Source of the DNA: Portibacter lacus | Lineage (GTDB): Bacteria > Bacteroidota > Bacteroidia > Chitinophagales > Saprospiraceae | Length of the DNA: 64,000 nucleotides | NCBI RefSeq assembly: GCF_021533215.1 | Contig: NZ_JAJNKA010000004.1 | Span: 62,001 to 126,000, forward strand | Direction: 5' to 3' | Shown here: positions 36,547-45,505 of the stretch, in pieces | Position numbering within the stretch: the first letter of the stretch is position 1 | Layout: each line of letters opens with the position of its first letter | Position numbers and translations under genes: made by a program | The notes under the pieces: model-generated | Told to the model about the DNA's origin: nothing | What the model saw: the letters and a program-made list of their open reading frames with translations, nothing else | Database searches by the model: none

Positions 36547-37947
36547 ATGAAGAAAGCATTTATCCACGATAATTTTTTACTAGAAAATAGTTTTGCAGAG
36601 GAGCTGTATCATACCTATGCGAAAGATCAACCGATAATTGATTACCATAATCATCTTCCTCCTAAGCAAATTGCGGAAGACACCATCTTTAATAACATCA
36701 CTAAAGTTTGGATCAACGGAGATCATTACAAGTGGCGTGCAATGAGAACGCTAGGAATAAATGAAAAATTTATAACTGGATCTGCAAATGATGAAGAGAA
36801 ATTTAATGCCTGGGCTAAGACGGTTCCTTATACGATGAGAAATCCACTCTATCATTGGACACACTTAGAACTAGCAAGGTATTTTGACATTGACATCCTC
36901 CTGAATGAGCAATCAGCTGGAAAGATTTATCAGGAAACTGCTAAAAAGCTAAGTTCATCTGAATATAGTTGCAGAAATTTACTGTTAAAATCAGGTGCTG
37001 AAACAGTTTGCACGACGGAAGATCCAATCGACAATCTGAAATTTCACCAAGAAATAGCAAAAACAGATTTCAAGGTAAAAGTCAGCACCGCTTTCAGACC
37101 TGACAAGTCCATTCTCATTCTTAATGATGGATACAATAATTATATCGATACGCTCGGAATGGCAGCTGATATTAATATCTCGACTTATAAAGATCTTTGC
37201 GATGCACTTAGAAAGCGAATAGAATATTTCCATTCGATGGGATGTAGGCTTTGTGATCACGGACTTGATTACATCAGTTTCGAACCATCTAGTACTAATG
37301 AAATAGAGCATATCTTTTCTAAAAAGAGAGCAAATAAAGAGGTCAGTATTCATGAAGCCGAGCAATTCCAAAGCGCGATCCTACTTTACCTTGCGGAGAC
37401 TTATCATGAATTTTCTTGGGTGCAACAGTTTCACCTTGGTGCACTGCGAAACAACAATGCTCGGATGACCAAATTACTAGGACCTGATACTGGTTGGGAT
37501 TCAATAAGTGATTACCCACAAGCGAGAAATTTATCTAGATTCCTGAATGCGCTGGACACCAAAGATAAATTGACCAAAACCATTCTTTACAATCTGAATC
37601 CAGCAGATAATGAAGTCATCGCAACGATGATCGGAAATTATAATGATGGTAGCATCAAGGGTAAAGTACAATTCGGATCAGGCTGGTGGTTTCTAGATCA
37701 GAAAGATGGGATGATTAAGCAACTTAATGCCCTTTCTAACATGGGACTGATCAGTTGTTTCATAGGTATGTTAACCGACTCTAGAAGCTTCCTATCCTTT
37801 CCAAGGCATGAATATTTCAGAAGAATTCTATGCAACTTATTAGGCGATGAAATGAAGAGAGGCGAGCTTCCGGAAGACATCGAATGGATCGGCAAGTTGG
37901 TTTCTGACATCTGCTATTTCAATGCCAAAGAATACTTTAATTTTTAA
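36547..37947 (+). CDS. uxaC: Glucuronate/galacturonate isomerase
   Basis: 466 residues, the typical UxaC length. Family segments are visible: IIDYHNHLPPKQIAED with the metal-binding HNH near the start, WKWRAMR-like YKWRAMRTLGI, HWTHLELARYF, QFHLGALRNNNARM, and VQFGSGWWFLDQKDGM. It converts D-galacturonate to D-tagaturonate (and glucuronate to fructuronate) as the first intracellular step for monomers released by GH28. It follows kduI by 50 bp and precedes kdgK by 21 bp. Confidence 0.96.
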   Translation: MKKAFIHDNFLLENSFAEELYHTYAKDQPIIDYHNHLPPKQIAEDTIFNNITKVWINGDHYKWRAMRTLGINEKFITGSANDEEKFNAWAKTVPYTMRNPLYHWTHLELARYFDIDILLNEQSAGKIYQETAKKLSSSEYSCRNLLLKSGAETVCTTEDPIDNLKFHQEIAKTDFKVKVSTAFRPDKSILILNDGYNNYIDTLGMAADINISTYKDLCDALRKRIEYFHSMGCRLCDHGLDYISFEPSSTNEIEHIFSKKRANKEVSIHEAEQFQSAILLYLAETYHEFSWVQQFHLGALRNNNARMTKLLGPDTGWDSISDYPQARNLSRFLNALDTKDKLTKTILYNLNPADNEVIATMIGNYNDGSIKGKVQFGSGWWFLDQKDGMIKQLNALSNMGLISCFIGMLTDSRSFLSFPRHEYFRRILCNLLGDEMKRGELPEDIEWIGKLVSDICYFNAKEYFNF

Positions 37948-37968
37948 CCAGAAAAAACAAAAAAACAA

Positions 37969-39009
37969 ATGAGTACAGTAGTAACTTTTGGAGAAATCAT
38001 GTTAAGACTAGCCCCACAGGGATTTTTAAGATTTTCACAAGCAAATAGTTTCGAAGCAATATACGGCGGAGGCGAATCTAATGTTGCCGTTTCACTCGCT
38101 AATTATGGTATTGATGTGGATTTCGTTACCCGATTACCTAAAAATGACATCGGAGAATGTGCGATGATGGAGATGAGAAAAAGAGGTGTCGGAACCGACC
38201 AGATCATCTATGGAGGAGATCGTCTAGGAATCTATTTTCTGGAAACTGGCGCTGTTTCTAGAGGAAGCAAGGTGGTTTATGATCGAGCTCACTCTGCAAT
38301 GGCAGAGATAGAACCTAACATGATTGATTGGGAAAAAGTATTCCAAGGCACCAAGTGGTTTCACTGGACCGGAATTACTCCAGCCATTTCCCAAGGAGCT
38401 GCTGATGCCTGCTTAGAAGCGGTAAAAGTCGCAAGCAAATTAGGAATAACCATTTCGACGGATCTAAACTATAGAGCCAAACTGTGGAATTATGGAGGAG
38501 ATCGAGAAGCGATTATGACAGAACTAACTTCCTACTGTGATATTATTCTTGGTAATGAAGAAGACGCTGAGAAGCATTTCAATATCAAGCCAGAAGGATT
38601 AGACATTACCACACAAGGTCATGAAGTTTCGGGCCAAGCTTTTCTTTCAGTTTGCAAACAAATGATGGCTAAATTTCCGAAAGCACAAAAAGTAATAACT
38701 ACACTCAGAGGTTCTATTTCTGCATCACATAATTCTTGGGCTGGTGTCATGTATGATGGAGAAAAGATGTACGAATCTCGACAATATCAGATCACACACA
38801 TCGTAGACCGTGTAGGAGGTGGCGATAGCTTTATGGGCGCATTAATTTATGGATTACTCACCTACCCTAGTGAGGACCAGAAAGCTTTAGATTTTGCTGT
38901 TGCTGCTTCTTGCTTAAAACATACGATTTACGGTGATGCGAATTTAGCAACCTTAGAAGAAGTGGAGAAATTAATGGGAGGAGATGCTTCTGGGAGAGTT
39001 TCTAGGTAA
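37969..39009 (+). CDS. kdgK: 2-dehydro-3-deoxygluconokinase
   Basis: 346 residues, PfkB/ribokinase family. It begins VVTFGEIMLRLAPQG and has the substrate motif YGGGESNVAVSLA and the C-terminal DRVGGGDSFMGALIYG with the catalytic Asp. It phosphorylates KDG to KDPG. Both branches of the pathway meet here: UxaA supplies KDG from altronate, and KduI plus an absent KduD would supply it from unsaturated products. The KDPG aldolase that would follow is not in the window. Confidence 0.94.
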   Translation: MSTVVTFGEIMLRLAPQGFLRFSQANSFEAIYGGGESNVAVSLANYGIDVDFVTRLPKNDIGECAMMEMRKRGVGTDQIIYGGDRLGIYFLETGAVSRGSKVVYDRAHSAMAEIEPNMIDWEKVFQGTKWFHWTGITPAISQGAADACLEAVKVASKLGITISTDLNYRAKLWNYGGDREAIMTELTSYCDIILGNEEDAEKHFNIKPEGLDITTQGHEVSGQAFLSVCKQMMAKFPKAQKVITTLRGSISASHNSWAGVMYDGEKMYESRQYQITHIVDRVGGGDSFMGALIYGLLTYPSEDQKALDFAVAASCLKHTIYGDANLATLEEVEKLMGGDASGRVSR

Positions 39010-39065
39010 ATGTTTTAATCTTAAATCTTTCAGAAACCTCTAATTACATTCTTTAACCCTTTATT

Positions 39066-40547
39066 ATGATTACATCACAACATACAGAACAAAAATCGCT
39101 AAACCGGCTAGCTATAAATCTTAGTGAAAAACTGCCTATTAAAATCGTTCAATTTGGAGAAGGTAACTTCCTTAGAGCCTTTATTGGATATGCTTTTCAA
39201 AGACTAAATGATGAAATCGAATTTGATGCTGGAATAGCCGTTGTCCAACCTATAGAAAAGGGACTTGTTAATTTGCTTAATCAACAAGATGGCCTCTATA
39301 CCCTTTTCATGAATGGGATTCGAAAAGGAGAAGAATTCCAGGATAAATTATTAATCTCTAATATTGTTCAAGGCGTAAATCCTTACGAAGATTTCAATAC
39401 TTATCTGGAGTTGGCCAAAGAAGAAGAACTTGAATTTATCATTTCTAATACTACAGAAGCAGGGATAGCATATAAATTGGAAGAATACAATGAACTTAAG
39501 CCAGCTGATACTTTTCCAGGTAAGTTAACCCAGTTTCTTTACACTCGCTTCCAATATTTTCAGGGTAATGCTGATAAGGGATTAACTATAATTCCTTGTG
39601 AATTAATCAACCATAATGCAGATACACTTCGAGGTATCATTCTAAAATATATAGAAGATTGGGATTTAGGCGAAGCATTTAAAACATGGATGCTAACAAA
39701 CAATAGCTTTCACAATACCCTTGTTGATCGTATCGTACCTGGGTATCCGAGAGCTGACATTGACCATTATAATAGTAAATTACCTTATGTAGATAAGCTA
39801 ATCGTTACTGCTGAAACGTTTCTCTTGTGGGTAATAGAAGGGGATGAAAGGTTAAAAGAAAAACTACCCTTCCATAAGTTAGGAATGAATGTGAAAATAG
39901 TGGATAATATGCAGCCATATAGAACGAGAAAAGTTCGAATTCTGAATGGTGCACATACTGGTATGGTTCCATTTTCCTTGTTGTTTGGAAATGAAACCGT
40001 GAAAGAAACCATAGATAATGACTTCACGGGAGTATTTATCAGAGACGCAGTTTTTGATGAAATTATTCCAACTTTAGACATGGATAAAGAGGAATTAAGA
40101 ATATTTGCCGATGATGTGCTAGATCGATTTCGAAATCCATTTATAAAGCATCAATTAGCAGATATTGCTTTAAATTCTATCGCAAAATTTAAAGTGCGAG
40201 TGCTTCCAAGTTTGTTAGCCTTCGAATCTGCGAATAGTCAACTTCCTATCAACTTAACTTTTTCGTTTGCGTGCTTAATTCGTTTTTATCAAGGAGAATG
40301 GAAAGGTAAAAAATTACCAATTAAAGATTCAGAAGATGTAATTTCGATGTTTAATACTTTCTGGAATGAGCCTCAGATTAGCGCAGTTGTAGAAAAAGTA
40401 CTGGGTCATGAGGCTTTCTGGGGTCAGAATTTGAATCTAGTTGATTCACTGACAGATACGATTACGTTAGCTCTTGAAGAAATTGAAAAAAATGGAATTA
40501 AAGATGGTTATATTAATTTCCGAAATCAACTTGAAGTAAAAAATTAA
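39066..40547 (+). CDS. uxaB: Tagaturonate reductase
   Basis: 493 residues, mannitol dehydrogenase superfamily, close in wording to E. coli UxaB: KIVQFGEGNFLRAFIGYAF, VVQPIEKG, ISNTTEAGIAY, IIPCELINHNADTLR, NSFHNTLVDRIVPGYPR and RKVRILNGAHTGMVPF are all family signatures. It reduces D-tagaturonate to D-altronate with NADH. It ends one base before uxaA, so those two are tightly coupled. Confidence 0.95.
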   Translation: MITSQHTEQKSLNRLAINLSEKLPIKIVQFGEGNFLRAFIGYAFQRLNDEIEFDAGIAVVQPIEKGLVNLLNQQDGLYTLFMNGIRKGEEFQDKLLISNIVQGVNPYEDFNTYLELAKEEELEFIISNTTEAGIAYKLEEYNELKPADTFPGKLTQFLYTRFQYFQGNADKGLTIIPCELINHNADTLRGIILKYIEDWDLGEAFKTWMLTNNSFHNTLVDRIVPGYPRADIDHYNSKLPYVDKLIVTAETFLLWVIEGDERLKEKLPFHKLGMNVKIVDNMQPYRTRKVRILNGAHTGMVPFSLLFGNETVKETIDNDFTGVFIRDAVFDEIIPTLDMDKEELRIFADDVLDRFRNPFIKHQLADIALNSIAKFKVRVLPSLLAFESANSQLPINLTFSFACLIRFYQGEWKGKKLPIKDSEDVISMFNTFWNEPQISAVVEKVLGHEAFWGQNLNLVDSLTDTITLALEEIEKNGIKDGYINFRNQLEVKN

Positions 40548-40548
40548 A

Positions 40549-42159
40549 ATGCAAAATCAATTAATAAAAGTTCACCCTAATGATAACGTTGCGGTTGCTC
40601 TAGTCAATCTAAAGAGCGGTCAGCAAATTAATTTTGAAAATCAAATGATGCTCACCGTTTCAGACGTCAAGGCAAAACATAAATTAGCCTTGGAGGATTT
40701 TGAAATTGGTACCAGAATTATAATGTATGGTGTTCTAGTCGGAAAAGCTTCTAAAGAGATCAAGAAGGGAGAAGTCCTGACGACAGAAAATGTAAAGCAT
40801 CAAAGCGATAAGGTAGAAGGCAAAAATGATACTTTTTCCTGGACGCCACCGGATATCGAAAAATGGAAAAAAAGGACATTCGAAGGCTACAGAAGGCCTG
40901 ATGGTCAAGTAGGAACTGAAAATGTATGGATTTTCTTTCCGCTTGTATTCTGTGAGAACAGAAACATCGAAGTATTAAAAGATGTCTTCGAAAAAGAGTT
41001 GCTTACTCAAAAAACAAACAGCCATAGAATGTTGCTGCGATCGCTAGTGAATGGAGGAAGCCAAGAACCAGCGATTAATGAAGATACAACTGATGTTTTC
41101 AGCAATATTAAAGTAAAATTCATCACGCATCCTGGCGGCTGTGGTAGCATCAGACAAGATTCTGAAAGCTTAGCAAAACTACTAGCAGGTTATGTGAATA
41201 ATCCGAATGTAGCAGGAGCCACTGTCCTTAGTCTGGGCTGTCAAAATTTACAAATCGAGATATTTAAAGATGCTCTAAAAGCTATAAATCCTAATATTAG
41301 CAAACCTGTTTTAATTTACGAACAGCAGCAAATGGGAACAGTCGATAACATGCTAAGTACCATCATTAAAGATTCATATGAAGGTATCAAAAAAGCCAAT
41401 GCTATACAAAGAGAAACCTTCTCACTCTCCAAATTAAGAATAGGTCTTGAGTGTGGTGGATCTGATGGTTTTTCAGGAATTTCAGCGAACCCTACGCTGG
41501 GATATGTTTCAGATCTCCTTGTTGCACTGAATGGAATTGCTATTCTTTCTGAATTTCCAGAACTTTGCGGTGTAGAGCAAGAATTAGTAAACAGATGTGT
41601 GGATGAAGATTCAGCAAAGAAGTTCCTTTCGCTTATGAAGGCGTATGAAAAAACGGTCATCGATGCAGGATCAGGATTCGACATGAATCCTTCCCCTGGT
41701 AATATCAAAGATGGACTAATTACAGATGCAATGAAGTCTGCAGGTGCCGCAAAAAAAGGAGGAACGTCGCCAGTTGTTGATGTGCTAGATTATGGAGAAT
41801 ACATCACCAAGCGAGGATTAAACCTTTTATGTACACCTGGAAATGATGTAGAAAGTACAACAGCTATGGTAGGCTCTGGAGCGAATATCGTTTTATTCAC
41901 AACAGGTCTCGGAACGCCTACTGGGAATCCTATTGCGCCCGTTATTAAAGTTTCTTCGAATTCAGAACTGGCAAGTAAAATGAGTGATATCATCGATGTA
42001 GACACTGGACCTGTTATCAAAGGGGAAAAGAGCATCGCGGAAATGGGAGAAGCTTTACTCGAGTACATCATCGATGTAGCAAGTGGAAAAATTGAGTCGA
42101 AAGCCGTCTCCTTAAACCAAGATGATTTCATACCTTGGCGAAGAGGCGTTTCTCTGTAG
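40549..42159 (+). CDS. uxaA: Altronate dehydratase
   Basis: 536 residues with the two-part UxaA structure: an N-terminal SAF-type domain (about residues 1-95, with GTRIIMYGVLVGKA) and the large catalytic domain (FEGYRRPDGQVGTENVWIF, THPGGCGSIRQD, GLECGGSDGFSGISANP). It removes water from D-altronate to give KDG. It is last in the operon and convergent with the LacI-family gene, with a 15-bp gap. Confidence 0.95.
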   Translation: MQNQLIKVHPNDNVAVALVNLKSGQQINFENQMMLTVSDVKAKHKLALEDFEIGTRIIMYGVLVGKASKEIKKGEVLTTENVKHQSDKVEGKNDTFSWTPPDIEKWKKRTFEGYRRPDGQVGTENVWIFFPLVFCENRNIEVLKDVFEKELLTQKTNSHRMLLRSLVNGGSQEPAINEDTTDVFSNIKVKFITHPGGCGSIRQDSESLAKLLAGYVNNPNVAGATVLSLGCQNLQIEIFKDALKAINPNISKPVLIYEQQQMGTVDNMLSTIIKDSYEGIKKANAIQRETFSLSKLRIGLECGGSDGFSGISANPTLGYVSDLLVALNGIAILSEFPELCGVEQELVNRCVDEDSAKKFLSLMKAYEKTVIDAGSGFDMNPSPGNIKDGLITDAMKSAGAAKKGGTSPVVDVLDYGEYITKRGLNLLCTPGNDVESTTAMVGSGANIVLFTTGLGTPTGNPIAPVIKVSSNSELASKMSDIIDVDTGPVIKGEKSIAEMGEALLEYIIDVASGKIESKAVSLNQDDFIPWRRGVSL

Positions 42160-42174
42160 GGAATACAGTACTTA

Positions 42175-43206
42175 CTACTTAATGGGTAACCTAGAAGATG
42201 AATCTCTAATCAGAAGCTCAGGAGCGAGTACTACTTTCTTCTGAATTTTCACATTATCGTTATTGGTCACTTGCTCTAAAAATACATTGGCAGCAATTTT
42301 ACCCATATCTCGCGGAGACTGATCAATAGTGCTCATTGATAACTCCATAAATTTGGTGAACGGCTCATTGCTAAAGCCTACGACGCAAAAATCCTGTGGA
42401 ATCTTTATGCCTTGGGCTCGTAATTCTTGGATGGCTCCTAATGCGACAAAATCACTGGCAGAGAAAATGGCATCTGGTCTTTCTTTTAATTTCAATAATG
42501 CACGAGTTGCTTTTTGTCCATCTTCTACCTTGCTACTGGTGTGAATTAAGAATTCCTCTCGAAATTCAATTCCATTATCACTTAATGCTTCTCGATATCC
42601 TTTGTATCTATCTTCATATATTTCTATAGCAAAATCACCAGCGAGGTGAGCAATCTCCTTGCAACCTTGATCTATTAGATGTTGAGTAGCTTTATATCCT
42701 CCTTCGAAGTCATTAATGGTTACCGTACTAACACCTTCTATGTCTTTTTTTCTATCAAAGAAAATAAGTGGAATTCCTTTTTTTACAATCCTTTTTATCG
42801 CCTTGTTCTTTTCTGAGGTCTCCAATGTTAAAGACATAATGATACCATCTACTTGTGCATTGATTAAAGCATCGATATTTTCAATTTCCAATTTTTCATC
42901 ATCATGTGACTGGCAAATGATGACTTGATAACCTTCTGAATGTAAGTTCTCCTCAATACCTCTAATGACAGCTGAAAATATATTTCGATCGATTCTAGGA
43001 ACAATCACGCCGACGTTATTACTTTTCCCACTTTTCAACGCTAAGGCAAGTTTGTTCTGCCTATAATTCATCTCTTCAGCTGTTTTAAAAACAAGCTCTC
43101 GAGTTTTCTTGCTAATTTTAGAGTTATTGCTTAGAGCTCTAGAAACTGTTGCTGCTGTAATGTTCAGTCTTTTTGCTATATCGTAAATGGTGGTTCTATC
43201 ACCCAT
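42175..43206 (-). CDS. LacI-family transcriptional regulator of the uronate genes
   Basis: 343 residues. The N-terminal helix-turn-helix reads TIYDIAKRLNITAATVSRAL, followed by a hinge helix and a periplasmic-binding-protein-like sensor (VGVIVPRIDRNIFSAVIRG, IPLIFFDRKKD, DAIFSASDFVALGAIQEL). It is flanked by the uronate operon on one side and GH28 on the other. The palindrome TGTAATCGATTACA at kduI, with variants before this gene and before GH28, is its probable operator. The effector is probably a late pathway intermediate such as KDG or KDPG, by analogy with KdgR-type control. Confidence 0.9.
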   Translation of the reverse strand: MGDRTTIYDIAKRLNITAATVSRALSNNSKISKKTRELVFKTAEEMNYRQNKLALALKSGKSNNVGVIVPRIDRNIFSAVIRGIEENLHSEGYQVIICQSHDDEKLEIENIDALINAQVDGIIMSLTLETSEKNKAIKRIVKKGIPLIFFDRKKDIEGVSTVTINDFEGGYKATQHLIDQGCKEIAHLAGDFAIEIYEDRYKGYREALSDNGIEFREEFLIHTSSKVEDGQKATRALLKLKERPDAIFSASDFVALGAIQELRAQGIKIPQDFCVVGFSNEPFTKFMELSMSTIDQSPRDMGKIAANVFLEQVTNNDNVKIQKKVVLAPELLIRDSSSRLPIK

Positions 43207-43237
43207 TATTCAATTTCCTTTAATGACATTGATAAAG

Positions 43238-43245
43238 CAAAAATA
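43238..43245 (-). promoter_or_regulatory. Candidate -7 box of the LacI-family gene
   Basis: The minus strand reads TATTTTTG, fitting TAnnTTTG, 32 bp before the ATG. No TTG lies at the ideal upstream spacing. Confidence 0.35.
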
Positions 43246-43294
43246 CATTTAAAATATAGAAAGATATCTCCCCGAATACATCAATAAATTAAAA

Positions 43295-43308
43295 TATTAT
43301 CGATTACA
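43295..43308. promoter_or_regulatory. Imperfect LacI-type operator near the regulator's promoter
   Basis: TATTATCGATTACA matches 12 of 14 positions of TGTAATCGATTACA, with the central ATCGAT kept. It lies 89 bp upstream of the regulator start, so autoregulation is possible. Confidence 0.55.
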
Positions 43309-43416
43309 CGGATAAAATATAGCGCCAACTTTCATTAATATTCAGCATAAATTAACATTTCACCATGATTTAAGGGAATATTAATAAATTGATTACCATT
43401 TAAAATGGTTGAAATA

Positions 43417-43438
43417 TAACTTTTAGTAATCGATTGCA
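43417..43438 (+). promoter_or_regulatory. GH28 promoter -7 box and overlapping LacI-type operator
   Basis: TAACTTTT at 43417-43424 resembles TAnnTTTG and is followed directly by AGTAATCGATTGCA at 43425-43438, 12/14 like the kduI operator. The geometry (operator starting at the base after the -7 box) is the same as at kduI. The -33 TTG is poorly spaced. Confidence 0.6.
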
Positions 43439-43498
43439 TATCATAAAATTGGGTTCTAGATTCCATCATGAAATGTCATCAATTAATCCATAATTCGT

Positions 43499-44950
43499 AT
43501 GAGAAAATTTACTTTCATTTCTATTTATTTGATTTTAAGTTTATGCATTTCACTGCTATCTTCCTGCAAAGAAAGTTCATCCATTAATCAATCAAATCTT
43601 GAATTAAATCAATCTGATCCTTGGGACCAATTACCCGATATATTAAATAAGATCACCCTTCCGACATTTCCTGATGCTCAGTATAATGTATTAGAATATG
43701 GCGCAGTTAAAGATGATGGTAAAGACGATACCGATGCATTTCGGAAAGCAATTAATGCATGTACAGAGAAAGGTGGAGGTATGGTTGTCGTACCCGCTGG
43801 TATCTATCATTCTTCAGCGATCCATCTTAAAAGCAATGTAAATTTCCATATCCAAGAAGGAGCTGAGATTCTATTCAGTACAAATCCAGCTGACTATCCA
43901 ATGGTTTCCACTGCCTATGAAGGCATCGAGTGTATTAATTATTCCCCCTTAATTTATGCGTACAAGCAAACGAATATTGCGGTTACAGGAAAAGGAATAC
44001 TAAATGGACAAGCAAGCAATGAAAACTGGTGGATATGGAAAGGTAACAAGGAGTATGGCTGGTCTGAAGGCATGCCTAATCAGAAAGATAGCACCAGTCT
44101 TCCAAGACTCATGTCCAGCCAAGATAATGGCATAAAAGTAGAAGATCGAATCTATGGGAAAGGGCACTACCTTCGGCCCACATTCATCGAGCCTAATACT
44201 TGTGAGAAAATCCTAATCCAAGGAATCACCATAAAAAATGCTCCTTTCTGGGTGATTCATCCATTCAAGTCTAAGTTTATAACCGTCGATGGAGTGACTG
44301 TAGATAGCCACGGACCGAATAACGATGGATGTAATCCAGAGTATTCTAAGTATGTCTTAATTAAGAATAGCACCTTTAATACAGGAGACGATTGTATTGC
44401 CATAAAATCAGGGAGAGATGCAGATGGTAGAAGAGTCGGAATTAAAAGCGAAAACATAGTCGTCCAAAATTGCAAAATGATCGATGGTCATGGAGGAGTA
44501 GTTATCGGAAGTGAAGCTTCTTCTGGCGTTCGAAATATCTTTGTAGAAAACTGCAATATGGACAGCCCGAACCTAGATCGAGCAATCCGAATTAAGACAA
44601 ATTCACGTAGAGGTGGCGTTATCGAAAATATTTATGTCAGAAATTTAGAAGTAGGACAAGTTAAAGAATGCGTCCTCAAATTGAATATGTTTTACGGCAT
44701 TTATGCCAATCAAAGTGGCGACTTCGTACCAACTATTCGTAATATTCACCTTGAAAATATAAATGTGAAGAATGGTGGAGAATATGGAATTTTAGCTAAA
44801 GGACATCCTGATTCTCCTATTACGGATGTCTACCTCACTAATGTCACTGTGGAAAAAGTTGATTCGCCATATTCTATTGAAAATGTAAACAACATTCACT
44901 TTTCGAATACAACTTTTAATGGTAAAAAAGCTGATGATCCTAAAATTTAA
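43499..44950 (+). CDS. GH28 polygalacturonase lipoprotein
   Basis: 483 residues. A lipoprotein signal (LCISLLSSC, then KESS) is followed by a right-handed beta-helix. The GH28 catalytic signatures are complete: NND at residues 274-276, DD at 297-298, GHG at 330-332 and RIK at 364-366. It hydrolyses alpha-1,4-galacturonan at the cell surface or in the periplasm; the wide N-terminal loop suggests an exo-acting type, which is inference. It is first of three co-directional genes (GH28, cupin, CE12) behind a LacI-type operator. Confidence 0.94.
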   Translation: MRKFTFISIYLILSLCISLLSSCKESSSINQSNLELNQSDPWDQLPDILNKITLPTFPDAQYNVLEYGAVKDDGKDDTDAFRKAINACTEKGGGMVVVPAGIYHSSAIHLKSNVNFHIQEGAEILFSTNPADYPMVSTAYEGIECINYSPLIYAYKQTNIAVTGKGILNGQASNENWWIWKGNKEYGWSEGMPNQKDSTSLPRLMSSQDNGIKVEDRIYGKGHYLRPTFIEPNTCEKILIQGITIKNAPFWVIHPFKSKFITVDGVTVDSHGPNNDGCNPEYSKYVLIKNSTFNTGDDCIAIKSGRDADGRRVGIKSENIVVQNCKMIDGHGGVVIGSEASSGVRNIFVENCNMDSPNLDRAIRIKTNSRRGGVIENIYVRNLEVGQVKECVLKLNMFYGIYANQSGDFVPTIRNIHLENINVKNGGEYGILAKGHPDSPITDVYLTNVTVEKVDSPYSIENVNNIHFSNTTFNGKKADDPKI

Positions 44951-44961
44951 GAAAAACGATA

Positions 44962-45438
44962 ATGATGAAAATATCAAACCATTTACAAAAATCAAAAAGA
45001 ATTACTTTACAGATTGCAATGACACTAACTATGCTCCTATTCTACCAATCGGTTAATGCGCAAGACAAAGCAAAAGATTCTGAAGAAGCCTTTACCATTG
45101 AAAATTGTGTAAACACCTTCTCTCTAGAGCAAACCGATAAAACAAAAGTAGGCTATCAATATTGGTTTGTGGATAAGCATTTTGTCGATGGTCGCACGAT
45201 AAAAATGTCTGTCGTAGAGCCTCATGGAGCGACCCATGCACCACACACTCATGAAAACGATGAATTCTTTTATATTTTAGAAGGCTCCGCCAAATTTCAT
45301 CTAAATGGAGAAAATACGATTGTAGGACCAAACACAACGTTATATTGTCCACCTAATAGTACACACGGAATCAGCAACGCTGGCGACACAGAATTAAAAT
45401 ATTTGGTACTTAAGAAATATGATGTAGAAAAGAAATAG
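44962..45438 (+). CDS. Exported single-domain cupin
   Basis: 158 residues. The N-terminal hydrophobic stretch (ITLQIAMTLTMLLFYQSVNA, then Q) is a signal peptide. The single cupin barrel has motif 1 HAPHTHENDEFFYILEGSAK with three metal-ligand candidates and motif 2 PPNSTHGISN with a fourth. KdgF, a small cupin, opens unsaturated uronates in pectin pathways, and this could be a periplasmic counterpart; that is an inference from context. It is 11 bp after the GH28 stop. Confidence 0.8.
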   Translation: MMKISNHLQKSKRITLQIAMTLTMLLFYQSVNAQDKAKDSEEAFTIENCVNTFSLEQTDKTKVGYQYWFVDKHFVDGRTIKMSVVEPHGATHAPHTHENDEFFYILEGSAKFHLNGENTIVGPNTTLYCPPNSTHGISNAGDTELKYLVLKKYDVEKK

Positions 45439-45505
45439 TTTTATATTCATAATTTCCCTGCATAACGCAAAACCAAGCATTTCCAGATATTAAAATATTC
45501 TAACC

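Noticed and set aside
41316-42131. Two long antisense frames inside uxaA
   Set aside because: They are shadows of a well-supported uxaA reading frame.
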